This document shows positions 51,852-61,545 of a stretch of DNA of 64,000 nucleotides, in pieces. The DNA is from CALBPI01 sp038524795. GTDB lineage: Bacteria > Pseudomonadota > Gammaproteobacteria > Steroidobacterales > Woeseiaceae. The translations under genes were made by a program, and so were the position numbers. The stretch is from assembly GCA_038524795.1 (NCBI GenBank), contig JBCBIJ010000006.1, positions 1 through 64,000 on the forward strand, read 5' to 3'. The notes under the pieces were generated by a model, which saw only the letters and a list, made by a program, of their open reading frames with translations, had not been told where the DNA came from and searched no databases. Positions within the stretch are counted from its first letter, which is position 1; every line of letters starts with the position of its first letter.

Positions 51852-52597
51852 GTAAGGAAGACTTCTTCATCGGCTGGGCCGACATGCCGGATGCGGATCG
51901 CCGCTTCTTCCTAAAGGCAGGCGCCGGACTCGTCATTGGTGCCGCCGGCGTCGCGGGTTTCGTGGCGGCGTCGCAGCGGCCCGTGGGTCGCGGCACCTGG
52001 GATATTGCGACGTTCAAGGACTTCACGGGCGTCGTCACCGCGTCGCCATACCCGATGCTGCGCACGCGGGACATCGACGGGCAGGTGCGCACAGCCATGC
52101 TGGTTTGCCAGACCAAGTGTGGCGTGGACCAGCGGCTGCAGAACATGGCGGGCAAGGCCGTGGTCATCAACGGTTCACTGATTCAGCGCGGCGAGTACGC
52201 GTCGATTGCCGTGGCCGACGGACCCGAGTGGATTCGCGAAGCCGAAGCGTCTGTCGATCCTGCACTCGCGTTCCCTGAACCCGAGCCACTGGGCGAGATC
52301 GGGCTCGCGGGTGAGATCCTCGACACGAAGTGTTGGTTCGGTGCGATGCGCCCCGGCGAGGGCAAGGTGCACAAGGCGTGCGCGAGCCTTTGCATTCGAA
52401 GCGGTATCCCGCCCGCATTTTTCGCCCGGGACGCGCGCGACAACGCGGCGTTGCTCGTGATGACAGAAAATGGTGGTCGTTTTGGCGAGACACTGCTGGG
52501 GCACGTCGCGGATCCCGTCGAGGTAACGGGCACCGTGTCGCGAGCGGGCAACGTGTTTCTGCTCGACGTGTCCGCCGATTCAGTGCGACGGGTCTAG
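51848..52597 (+). CDS. Tat-exported cysteine-rich protein of unknown function
   Basis: The product is 249 residues. A twin-arginine signal is visible at DRRFFLKAGAGLVIGAAGVAGFV (Arg18-Arg19). Two cysteine groups follow: Cys87-x3-Cys91 (VCQTKCG) and Cys162, His175, Cys178-x3-Cys182 (TKCWFGAMRPGEGKVHKACA then SLCIRSGIPPAF). The second group looks like a recurrent motif in bacteria that I cannot tie to a function; it could bind heme, iron or another metal. Tat export suggests that the protein folds with a cofactor before leaving the cytoplasm. It ends the redox operon. Confidence 0.75.
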   Translation: MSKEDFFIGWADMPDADRRFFLKAGAGLVIGAAGVAGFVAASQRPVGRGTWDIATFKDFTGVVTASPYPMLRTRDIDGQVRTAMLVCQTKCGVDQRLQNMAGKAVVINGSLIQRGEYASIAVADGPEWIREAEASVDPALAFPEPEPLGEIGLAGEILDTKCWFGAMRPGEGKVHKACASLCIRSGIPPAFFARDARDNAALLVMTENGGRFGETLLGHVADPVEVTGTVSRAGNVFLLDVSADSVRRV

Positions 52598-53202
52598 CGC
52601 GCCTTCGTAAACACCATGATGAAGATCGCAAGTGCGACGATGGCCAACACGAGCCACTCGGCGTGCGCGGTTAGCCAGTTTGCAATACGACCGGCGCGGC
52701 GAATGCGCGTCTGCTGGCCTTCGGTCGGCGCGTCAGGCATCTGGTTGGCCGCAATGGCTCGGCCTTTGAGCACGGCGTAGTAGTAGCGCAGGGTGCGGCT
52801 TCCGTAGAGCCATGCGGTGATGCTGCACAACACCAGCAGCCCAATCGTGCCGACGACATCCGCCGACAGAGGTCCCGGGTCCAGCACGGCATTGCGGTAG
52901 GCATGCCCCGCGATGCCAATGGCCGTCACGATGATGAGCGGCCGGCTCAGCGCGCTATCCGTGACGATGGCCACGCAAATGCAGATAGGAAACGCGAAGT
53001 AGATCAGTGCCACCGCCATGCCCGGTAGCAGGTCAGGCTGCGAGGACTCGCTGAGCGTGATGGCGAGGCCCGCGAGCAGTGTGGCGACGAGGCTCAGTAC
53101 ACAAGGGATGATCAGAAGTTGCAGGCTAAACGGCGTCGACACGCCGGGCCCGACCTCCGGGCCGGCTTCCTGGAAACGGATCTTCGCACCAAACCTCGGC
53201 AA
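52594..53202 (-). CDS. integral membrane protein of unknown function
   Basis: The product is 202 residues with five hydrophobic segments (FSLQLLIIPCVLSLVATLLAGL; GMAVALIYFAFPICICVAIVTDS; LIIVTAIGIAGHAY; IGLLVLCSITAWLYGS; WLVLAIVALAIFIMVF). TTG 53202 is preferred because AGGAG lies 7 bases upstream. No family is recognised. It converges with the redox operon, overlapping by four bases. Confidence 0.6.
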   Translation of the reverse strand: MPRFGAKIRFQEAGPEVGPGVSTPFSLQLLIIPCVLSLVATLLAGLAITLSESSQPDLLPGMAVALIYFAFPICICVAIVTDSALSRPLIIVTAIGIAGHAYRNAVLDPGPLSADVVGTIGLLVLCSITAWLYGSRTLRYYYAVLKGRAIAANQMPDAPTEGQQTRIRRAGRIANWLTAHAEWLVLAIVALAIFIMVFTKAR

Positions 53203-53270
53203 GCAGTTTCTCCTGTCGCTGCGACCTGCTACAACACCCTCAGTATAGCGAGCCAGCGGGGGCTGATCGG

Positions 53271-53582
53271 ATGAGATTCCTTGCGGTATTGACCACAATC
53301 GACAACGAGATTCGGGCCCGAGCGTTGGCCATGGCGCTCGTGGAACAGCGGCTCGTCGCCTGTGCGCAGATTTCTCGAATCGAAAGCGCGTATCGCTGGG
53401 ACGGCGAGGTCGTGCAGGAGCCCGAATACCGGCTGCTGCTCAAGACCACCGAGGCGCGGTACCCCGAGCTCGAGCACGCGATTGGCACGCTGCACCCTTA
53501 TGAGACACCCGCTATCGTCGCGCTTCCTATCGAGAAAGCCGAAGCGGCGTTCGGCGACTGGATTTCGAGCGAGACGCGATAG
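53271..53582 (+). CDS. cutA: divalent-ion tolerance protein CutA
   Basis: The product is 103 residues with the CutA1 pattern: FLAVLTTIDNEIRARALAMALVEQRLVACAQI at the start, ESAYRWDGEVVQEPEYRLLLKTTEARYPELEHAI in the middle and HPYETPAIVALPI near the end. CutA is a small trimeric cytoplasmic protein linked to copper tolerance; its exact action is unsettled. It is a single gene between divergent and convergent neighbours. Confidence 0.95.
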   Translation: MRFLAVLTTIDNEIRARALAMALVEQRLVACAQISRIESAYRWDGEVVQEPEYRLLLKTTEARYPELEHAIGTLHPYETPAIVALPIEKAEAAFGDWISSETR

Positions 53583-53626
53583 CCGGTGTAGCGTGTGAAC
53601 GCCGGATCTCTCGAAACCGGCTCAGC

Positions 53627-54820
53627 TCAGACGAAGAGCCCCTCCAACACGGGGACAGGTGTCGCGTCGGGGAACACCTCGCGATCAATGTGCGCCGCGT
53701 CCAGTTCCAGGTGTTCGATGAGTGTCGCCTTGCACAGTGACCGAAGATCCATAGTCGGGTACAGGTCTCGGTCCTGGTAGAGCGCACCCGCCGCGAGACC
53801 CGGCCAGTCCGCAATCACACGACCACCTCGCACACTGCCACCGACGAGCACGGCGGCGCCGGCTGTGCCGTGATCAGTGCCGCGGGTGCCGTTCACGCGC
53901 ACGGTGCGACCGAACTCGGTCATGATCAGCACGGCCGTATCGCCCCACGCGCCGCCCATGCCCTTGTGGAACTCGGCGAGCCCGGCATCGAGACCGCGGA
54001 AACGATTCGCGAGCCCGCCCGTCGCAGCGCCCTGGTTGGCGTGCGTGTCCCAACCGCCCGAGTCGACCACAGCAATGCGCGGCCCGTTCTCGGCCGTGAG
54101 GAACTTGGCAGCTTGCCCAAGCGTCTGGCGGAACTGCTGTTGTGCGACGCCGCGGCGGCGCTTGCCATCCATGTTGCCGGCGTCCTCGGCAATGGCCTGC
54201 GATTCCATGGCTTGCGCAAGGCGCGCGTGCAGGAATTCGTCGTTCTCATAGAGCCGGGCAAGCCGCGCAAGCGTGTCGTCGTCAACGCCGGGCAGCCTTG
54301 AGGGCGCCCAGTTGGCAACACGCGTGTCGCCGCGCAGTAGCAGGGGTGTTGTCGTGCCGATGGCAATGGCGGTCTCGTCGCCGAGTGCGCCACCGAGCGG
54401 GGCGATGGCGCGATTGAGCCAGCCGTCGCGCTTGCCGAGCGCGGTCGCCGTGCCGTTCTCGAGCGCGTCCTGACCGTCGAAGTGCGAGCGTTCGCGGTAG
54501 GGGCTGGCCACGGCGTGCACGGCCAGTGCGTCGCCGGCCGCAAAGCGCTGCGCGAGCCAGTCGAAGGCGGGGTGCAGGCCAAACAGGCCGTCGATTTTGT
54601 GCGCACCATCGGTGCTACCCGGTGCGCCGATGGCGAGTTGTCCACGCAGGCTGGCGTAGCTCGGATCGCCATAGGGGGCTACCCAGGACAAACCGTCAGC
54701 GGCACCGCGGAGCAATACGACGAGCAAACGTCTGTCGGTGTCAGCCTTTGCGAAGGCCAATCGAGGACCCAGTGCCGCCGTGGCGATGGCCGCTTGAATC
54801 AGTGTGCGTCGGTCGAGCAT
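53627..54820 (-). CDS. DUF1501 protein (second pair)
   Basis: The product is 397 residues. It starts MLDRRTLIQAAIATAALGPRLAFA, a twin-arginine-like export signal. The DUF1501 fold shows LVVLLRGAADGLSWVAP, RIAVVDSGGWDTHANQGA, VLIMTEFGRTVRVNGTRGTDHGTAGAAVLVGG. It lies three bases after the stop of the DUF1800 gene, in the same order as the first pair at 44716-47864, but the two DUF1501 proteins clearly differ in length and sequence. Confidence 0.92.
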   Translation of the reverse strand: MLDRRTLIQAAIATAALGPRLAFAKADTDRRLLVVLLRGAADGLSWVAPYGDPSYASLRGQLAIGAPGSTDGAHKIDGLFGLHPAFDWLAQRFAAGDALAVHAVASPYRERSHFDGQDALENGTATALGKRDGWLNRAIAPLGGALGDETAIAIGTTTPLLLRGDTRVANWAPSRLPGVDDDTLARLARLYENDEFLHARLAQAMESQAIAEDAGNMDGKRRRGVAQQQFRQTLGQAAKFLTAENGPRIAVVDSGGWDTHANQGAATGGLANRFRGLDAGLAEFHKGMGGAWGDTAVLIMTEFGRTVRVNGTRGTDHGTAGAAVLVGGSVRGGRVIADWPGLAAGALYQDRDLYPTMDLRSLCKATLIEHLELDAAHIDREVFPDATPVPVLEGLFV

Positions 54821-54823
54821 CGC

Positions 54824-56224
54824 CTATCTCCTCAGAAAATCGGGTGACGCCAGCAACAGGGCCAGACCCTGGCCGCCGCTCTCGGCACCGGCCAGCGCCT
54901 TGGTTGTGCTCGGCGACAGGCTCGGCCCCAGAACGGCGCGCGCCAGCGGTAAGGGCTTCGCGCGGGTACCGGCCCGGTCGCCGACGGCGCCCGCCCATTC
55001 AATACGTTTGTAGAGCGCATCAGCACTGCCCCAGTCGTCGGCCGTGTCAGGCCAGCCCGCGGGCGATCCTGGTCGGTAGGGCGCCTGCCCCAGTTGCTCG
55101 AGCATGGCGAACAACAGCTGCGCTTTGTCAGGTGCGTAGTTGAGCGCGCGAAATGACGACACCACAAATTCGTGTGGCGATTTGTATTTTTGCTTTTCCT
55201 CGGCCCAGCAGGCGTCGTGGTTGACGAGTGCGTTTGCCACGGCGCCGAGGTCGCCACCGCTATCGAGCCAGACGGCTTCAAGTTGGGCGACGAGTGCCTT
55301 GGGAGGCACGTCGCTGACAAAGTGCCTCGCGATTTTGGTGGCGAGGTGTCGCGCCGTCGCTGGGTGCACTGCGAGATCACGAAGCACGGCGACCCCCTGG
55401 TTCACACCGCTGTCGGGGTAGCGCTTGCCGAGAACTGTTTGCGTACCCGGCTCGTGTGCACGCGACCGGAAAAAGAACGTGCCAACAGCGTCGGCGCCGT
55501 TGCGACGAACATCGTTGTCTGCGGCGACCGACCAACCCGTGATGACTTTGGCAAATGTTGTGACATCGGTTTGGGTGTAGCCGCCATCGACACCCAGGGT
55601 GTGCAGCTCGAGGATTTCCCGGGCGAGGTTTTCGTTGAGCCCGATGTTGCGTTCAGGTGCTCGCCGCGCTGCGGCCTTGCCGGCGCGTGAGCCGGGGCCA
55701 ATCGAGCGTTGGTTGTCGAGGTAGGTCAGCATGGCGGGATGCTGCTCGACGGCGACCAGCAGATCGGCGAACTTGCCCGTTACATTGGGGCGAATCGCTT
55801 CCTGCTCGAACAGGCCCGCGATGGCCGGCAGGGGTTGCTTGTCGGCCGACACGGCGAAGTGATTCGTGAAGAAGTGCACGAGCCGCTCACGAAACGGGGC
55901 GTCCGTGTTGGCCGCGTGCTGATAGCGCGCGAGCACCTGCGCCGCGTAGTGCTTGCGCACGGTCTTGGCGTACTCGTTGACCATGTCCTTGCCTGCTTTG
56001 CGCATCTCGTTGCGCTTGCGCCGCAGCTCGAAGACCTCGTTGATGACGGTCGGGGAGTCGCCCAGAGCGCGCAATACCGGATCGGGTTTGCCAGCGCGTG
56101 CGATTTGCCCGCGCAGCCAGTCCTGTGGGTCGCCCATGCGATCGAGATCGCTGGGGCGGGCGCCCAGGCCGAATCGATTCGCGGCGATGGCATGTTCTAG
56201 GGTCACAGCGACAACCTCGTGCAA
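54824..56224 (-). CDS. DUF1800 protein (second pair)
   Basis: The product is 466 residues. The DUF1800 domain begins almost at the start (VTLEHAIAANRFGLGARPSDLDRMG) and includes ERLVHFFTNHFAVSADKQ, ERNIGLNENLAREILELHTLGVDGGYTQ and DVPPKALVAQLEAVWLDSGGDL. Unlike the first copy it has no lipobox or clear signal peptide, so the two pairs may act in different places. GTG 56206 is an alternative start. Confidence 0.92.
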   Translation of the reverse strand: MHEVVAVTLEHAIAANRFGLGARPSDLDRMGDPQDWLRGQIARAGKPDPVLRALGDSPTVINEVFELRRKRNEMRKAGKDMVNEYAKTVRKHYAAQVLARYQHAANTDAPFRERLVHFFTNHFAVSADKQPLPAIAGLFEQEAIRPNVTGKFADLLVAVEQHPAMLTYLDNQRSIGPGSRAGKAAARRAPERNIGLNENLAREILELHTLGVDGGYTQTDVTTFAKVITGWSVAADNDVRRNGADAVGTFFFRSRAHEPGTQTVLGKRYPDSGVNQGVAVLRDLAVHPATARHLATKIARHFVSDVPPKALVAQLEAVWLDSGGDLGAVANALVNHDACWAEEKQKYKSPHEFVVSSFRALNYAPDKAQLLFAMLEQLGQAPYRPGSPAGWPDTADDWGSADALYKRIEWAGAVGDRAGTRAKPLPLARAVLGPSLSPSTTKALAGAESGGQGLALLLASPDFLRR

Positions 56225-56641
56225 CGACGATATCTGTCTACCTCAACGCGCGAGCGTCGATTTGGTTGACATAGGGTTAGTGCGCGAACGCACTCCGAGG
56301 TTTACTGTAGCGGCCGAAGTCCGCCAGGACTGAGGCCGCGTCATCCCGAGGCCACGTAGTGGCCGTGGGATCTCTTGACGTGATCGCGCTGTTTGTCCGA
56401 GCGACAGCCTGAGGGAGATTGCCGCGCCCGCTGCGCGGGCTCGCAATGACGGGTTCGGGCCCAAACGTCATCCCGAGGCCACGTGGTGGCCGTGGGGATC
56501 TCGTGACGCGATCGCGCTTTTTGTCCGAGCGACAGCCTGAGGGAGATTGCCGCGCCCGCTGCGCGGGCTCGCAATGACGGAGTGGGGCGCGCGGGCTCGC
56601 AATGACGGAGTGGCGCGCGCGGGCTCGCAGCAACGGTGGTT
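56225..56641. other. 417-base intergenic region occupied by REP repeats
   Basis: No gene is supported. About 300 of these bases are the tandem REP-like block D (56339-56632). The remaining ~115 bases next to the DUF1800 gene hold its promoter, with no clear motif seen. Confidence 0.6.
56339..56632. repeat. tandem REP-like block D
   Basis: Two near-identical units, 56339-56451 and 56466-56579, each run from CGTCATCCCGAGGCCACG to GGCTCGCAATGACG. Between them lie shared internal bases such as TTTGTCCGAGCGACAGCCTG. Two partial units GCGCGGGCTCGCA follow at about 56586 and 56613. The CGTCAT/ATGACG ends and GGAGATTGCCGCG core link them to elements A-C. Confidence 0.85.
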
Positions 56642-57364
56642 TCAGTGGCGGTGCGGCATCTCTGCTTGCGCGGCCGGCATTTCGTGCGCGCTGTGGTCCA
56701 TGCCGCCCTCGCGTGGAATGAGCAGCGCCAGCGATGCACAGGCAGCTAGGATCGTCGCCACGCCTGCGAGTTTGCGGTAGCGGCCGTTGAAGGCGGCTTT
56801 GGCGCCCGCGCCAATGGCCGTCAGTGCGGGCAGGGTGCCTAGCCAGAACGTCGCCATGACGATCGCACCGCCCAGTGCGTGACCGCTGGCCGCGGCGAGG
56901 CCGAGTGTTGCGTACACGAGCCCGCAGGGGATCGCGCCCCAGATGTAACCCACGGCAACTGCCTTGCCGAACCGGTCAATGGGCAGAACATGTCTTGCGA
57001 GTGGCGACATGCGGCGCCAGACGGCCTGACCCGCGCGGTCGAGCCACGACGTGCCGCGGCCGCCGAAGACGAGCTTCGCGCCAATGACGAGCAGCATTGC
57101 GGCTGCGAGAATGCGCAGTGCGACCGTTGCCAGTCTTACGGGCATGACACTTAACGCAAAGGCGCTGAGCCCGCCCGCGAGTAGCCCCAGTGTGACGTAG
57201 AACCCGAGCCTGCCGAGCTGATAGCCCGTGCGACGCACTGCGGGCGTCATGCCGTGCTGCGGCGATGATTCAAACAGGCCGACGATCGGCCCGCACATGC
57301 CCGCGCAGTGCGCGCTGCCTGCAAACCCAGCAATGGCTGCAGCAGTGATGAGCGCCCATTCCAT
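56642..57364 (-). CDS. TauE/SafE-like (UreH-domain) membrane protein of the cbb3 locus
   Basis: The product is 240 residues with about six transmembrane helices. It begins GSAHCAGMCGPIVGLF, a Cys-Met-Cys segment typical of the TauE/SafE-like proteins that accompany ccoS, and ends His-rich (DHSAHEMPAAQAEMPHRH). Relatives next to cbb3 oxidase genes are thought to act in copper delivery or heme-copper assembly; that role is inferred from context. It follows ccoS, whose stop overlaps its start. Confidence 0.85.
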   Translation of the reverse strand: MEWALITAAAIAGFAGSAHCAGMCGPIVGLFESSPQHGMTPAVRRTGYQLGRLGFYVTLGLLAGGLSAFALSVMPVRLATVALRILAAAMLLVIGAKLVFGGRGTSWLDRAGQAVWRRMSPLARHVLPIDRFGKAVAVGYIWGAIPCGLVYATLGLAAASGHALGGAIVMATFWLGTLPALTAIGAGAKAAFNGRYRKLAGVATILAACASLALLIPREGGMDHSAHEMPAAQAEMPHRH

Positions 57365-57537
57365 CAGGAGTCTCCGGTCGCCGCGCGTCGTGGCGCGCGA
57401 TCATCATCAAGTACGGGGCGCATGGCCGGGCTGTCGAGGTCGTCGAACTGGCCGCTGCGCGTTGCCCAAAAAAACAAACCCACGAAGACCACGAGCAACA
57501 GTAGCGCCAGCGGAATCAGGAGATAGAGGATGTTCAC
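57364..57537 (-). CDS. ccoS: cbb3 oxidase maturation protein CcoS
   Basis: The product is 57 residues: one transmembrane helix (MNILYLLIPLALLLLVVFVG) then FFWATRSGQFDDLDSPAMRP, the CcoS signature. It starts at GTG 57537, overlapping the ccoI stop, and its stop lies over the start of the TauE-like gene, so it is fully embedded in the operon. CcoS helps copper and heme insertion into the CcoN subunit. Confidence 0.93.
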   Translation of the reverse strand: MNILYLLIPLALLLLVVFVGLFFWATRSGQFDDLDSPAMRPVLDDDRAPRRAATGDS

Positions 57538-59987
57538 GCGGTGGCCTCCAGCGCCGGGTCATCGGCGACTTTGGATTCTGCCGGCGGTTTCACATTCGCA
57601 TCACGATTCAGGCGCAATGCGTTGGCAACAACGATGAGAGAACTCGCTGACATGCCGATGGCCGCCATCCAGGGCGCCACAAAACCGAGCGTCGCGACGC
57701 TCACGGCCAGCAGGTTATAGCCCGCGGCCCAGCCCAGGCTTTGCGCGATGACGCGTCGCGTCCGCACAGAAACGTCGGCCAAGGCCCGAAGCGGACTGAG
57801 GTGATGTCCGAGTAGGATCGCATCGGCCGATGCGCGCGCGAGGGCGGCACCGTTGCCAATGGCAATCGATGCGTCGGCCGCCGCGAGGACAGGCGCATCG
57901 TTGACGCCGTCCCCGATCATGATGACGCGACGGCCAGCCGCACGCTCCCGGCGCACGAGCTCGAGCTTGTCTGCGGGCGATAAGTCCGCGTGGTGGCGAG
58001 AGATACCGACGCGTCCCGCGATTTCCGCCACGGCTGCAGGATGGTCCCCACTCGCGATAACGGGTTCGAAGCCCAGGCCTACGAGCGCTTCGATGGTCTC
58101 GGCCGCATCGTCACGCAGCGCATCGCGCACGGTGTAGCGCGCGAGGACACCTTCGTCATCGGCAAGATAGATGCCGCTCTCGGGGGCTACGGGCGAGATC
58201 GCGGCGCCCGCCTCGGCGACGAAGGCTCGCTTGCCGATGCGGTAGGTCTTGCCGTCGATGCGGCCCGACACGCCACGACCCACGTGTATCTCGGGTGGTG
58301 CGTCGAGCACGACGCTCTCGTTGGCGCCGTCGGCAAACGCCTGCGCGAGTACGTGACCGCTGTCAGCTTCGAGCGCTGCGGCGATGGCACGGCAGCGCGT
58401 GGCATCCGCATCGAGATAACAGGTTTCGCTGGCAATTTCGGGCGCGCCGCGCGTCAACGTGCCCGTCTTGTCGAGCACGATTACGGCGCCGCTGCGCATG
58501 GCTTCGAGCAAGCGGGCCCGGACCAGCAGGATGCCACGCCGTGAGAGGTTGGCCGCGGCTGAAGCCAGCGCCGTTGGCGTGGCCAATGCCAGCGCACACG
58601 GGCAGGCCACGATGAGAACGGACAAGACAATTGGCAGGACGCGCTCGGGTGCGAGCTGCCACCAGGCGATCGCGGTGACGCTCGCAATCGCGATCACGGC
58701 CATAACAAACCAGGAGGCGATCCGGTCCGCGGTACCCTGAAGCGCGCCGCGGTCACCCTGGGCGCGCTCGATAAGACGTGCGACTTCGGCGAGCTGCGTC
58801 GAAGCACCCGTTTCAGCGACCTCGATTACCGCATTGCCCGCCAACACGCGGGTACCTGCCAGCACGGTATCGCCTGCGGTTCGCGCAACAGGATCTGCCT
58901 CGCCCGTCATGATGCTCTCGTCGACATCAACCGCGCCTTGCAAGATGACGCCGTCGGCCGCCACGACATCACCCGTGGCGAATCGGAGCCGATCCCGCAT
59001 CTGGATGGCGGCTCGGGCAACACGTTCCTCGCGGCCGTCAGTCCGCACCCGCGACACGGCCGCGGGCAGCATGTTGGCCATGGCCTCGGCGCGGTCATCA
59101 GCACGATGGCGCGCCCGCATTTCGAGGAACCGGCTCAAGCAGAGCAGCGTGACAAACATCGCGATGGAGTCGTAGTACACATCGCCGCCGCGGAACGTGG
59201 CCAGTACGGAGGCGATAAAAGCGATCCCAATCGCCAGCGTGACAGGCACGTCCATGCCGGGTTGGCGCTGCACGATGCCGAGCCAGGCGCCGCGGTAAAA
59301 CGGGATGGCGGCGTAGGCGATGATGGGCAGCGTGACGACGAGGCTTGCGATGGCGAGCAGGTCGCGCATGCCCTCGGTCATGCCCTGGAACTCACCGGAA
59401 TACAGGCCGATGGCGAACATCATGGCCTGCATTCCGAAAATGCCCGCCACGACCAGGCGACGAATCGCGAGCCGGTAGTCGTTGCGTTCACCGTCGCTGG
59501 TTTGCCCGGGGGTCACAGGCTCGGGCTTGAAGCCCACGGCGGCAACGCGCGCGAGCAGCGTACCCAGCGTGACCTGGTCACTGCGCCAGCTCACCGTGAT
59601 ACGACGGCTGGCGGGATTGGCGGCGACGTTGTCGACGCCGGGAATGACTTCAAGGATTTCCGTGACGAGCCAGATGCAGGCCGGGCAGTAGAGGTCGCCG
59701 ATGTAGATCGTCGCCTCCGAAAGCGCATCGCCGCGCGCCACGACAAACTGCTCCGCCACCTCGTGATCGTCGAAGTCGCGCCAAGTGCGATCGTCGGGTC
59801 GCAAGGTGGCAGCCGCTGTGGCTTCTCGCTGCTGGTAGAAGCCCACGAGGCCCGCCCCCGCAATAAACTCGGCCGCCGCAACGCAACCGACGCAGCACAT
59901 GGCCTGCGTCTTGCCGTCGATCTCGGCCGAGAAATTCGCCCCGGCCGGGATGACGTCGCCGCAGTGGTAGCAGCGCGCGTGGCTCAC
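57534..59987 (-). CDS. ccoI: copper-exporting P1B-type ATPase CcoI/FixI
   Basis: The product is 817 residues. An N-terminal cysteine-rich ferredoxin-like segment (Cys6-x2-Cys9, Cys31-Cys32-x2-Cys35) precedes a heavy-metal domain with Cys101-x2-Cys104 (YCPAC). Eight transmembrane helices carry the CPC motif in ACPCALALATP, and the phosphorylation loop is DKTGTLTRGAP. It supplies copper for cbb3 oxidase assembly. GTG 59987 was chosen because it overlaps the fixH stop and starts right before the cysteine segment. Confidence 0.94.
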   Translation of the reverse strand: MSHARCYHCGDVIPAGANFSAEIDGKTQAMCCVGCVAAAEFIAGAGLVGFYQQREATAAATLRPDDRTWRDFDDHEVAEQFVVARGDALSEATIYIGDLYCPACIWLVTEILEVIPGVDNVAANPASRRITVSWRSDQVTLGTLLARVAAVGFKPEPVTPGQTSDGERNDYRLAIRRLVVAGIFGMQAMMFAIGLYSGEFQGMTEGMRDLLAIASLVVTLPIIAYAAIPFYRGAWLGIVQRQPGMDVPVTLAIGIAFIASVLATFRGGDVYYDSIAMFVTLLCLSRFLEMRARHRADDRAEAMANMLPAAVSRVRTDGREERVARAAIQMRDRLRFATGDVVAADGVILQGAVDVDESIMTGEADPVARTAGDTVLAGTRVLAGNAVIEVAETGASTQLAEVARLIERAQGDRGALQGTADRIASWFVMAVIAIASVTAIAWWQLAPERVLPIVLSVLIVACPCALALATPTALASAAANLSRRGILLVRARLLEAMRSGAVIVLDKTGTLTRGAPEIASETCYLDADATRCRAIAAALEADSGHVLAQAFADGANESVVLDAPPEIHVGRGVSGRIDGKTYRIGKRAFVAEAGAAISPVAPESGIYLADDEGVLARYTVRDALRDDAAETIEALVGLGFEPVIASGDHPAAVAEIAGRVGISRHHADLSPADKLELVRRERAAGRRVIMIGDGVNDAPVLAAADASIAIGNGAALARASADAILLGHHLSPLRALADVSVRTRRVIAQSLGWAAGYNLLAVSVATLGFVAPWMAAIGMSASSLIVVANALRLNRDANVKPPAESKVADDPALEATA

Positions 59988-60151
59988 GGGCGCTCGCGCG
60001 TCTCGGTGACCTCCGTGCGCTGCAGCACGGGATCGGGGTTCGTGATGGCGATGTACATCGTCAGCAAGCATCCGACCACGGTGAGCGTGGGGATCGAAAC
60101 GACGAGCCACATGGCTGGCACTTTGTACCAGGGTGTTGCGGGGTTTTGCAT
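59984..60151 (-). CDS. fixH: short FixH/CcoH-like protein
   Basis: The product is 55 residues. It begins MQNPATPWYKVPAMWLVVSI and has one transmembrane helix, followed by AITNPDPVLQRTEVTETRERP. The pattern PWYK...W, a helix and then NPD matches the N terminus of FixH/CcoH proteins, which are usually about 150-180 residues. The C-terminal domain is missing, without signs of frameshift in the overlapping genes. It overlaps ccoI by four bases and follows ccoG by one base. Confidence 0.8.
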   Translation of the reverse strand: MQNPATPWYKVPAMWLVVSIPTLTVVGCLLTMYIAITNPDPVLQRTEVTETRERP

Positions 60152-60152
60152 A

Positions 60153-61541
<1,389 letters not shown>

Positions 61542-61545
61542 CGTG

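Noticed and set aside
56339..56632. Repeats resembling a CRISPR array
   Set aside because: The units are about 113 bases, palindromic, with no short constant repeat and unique spacers; they match REP-like elements found elsewhere in the window.
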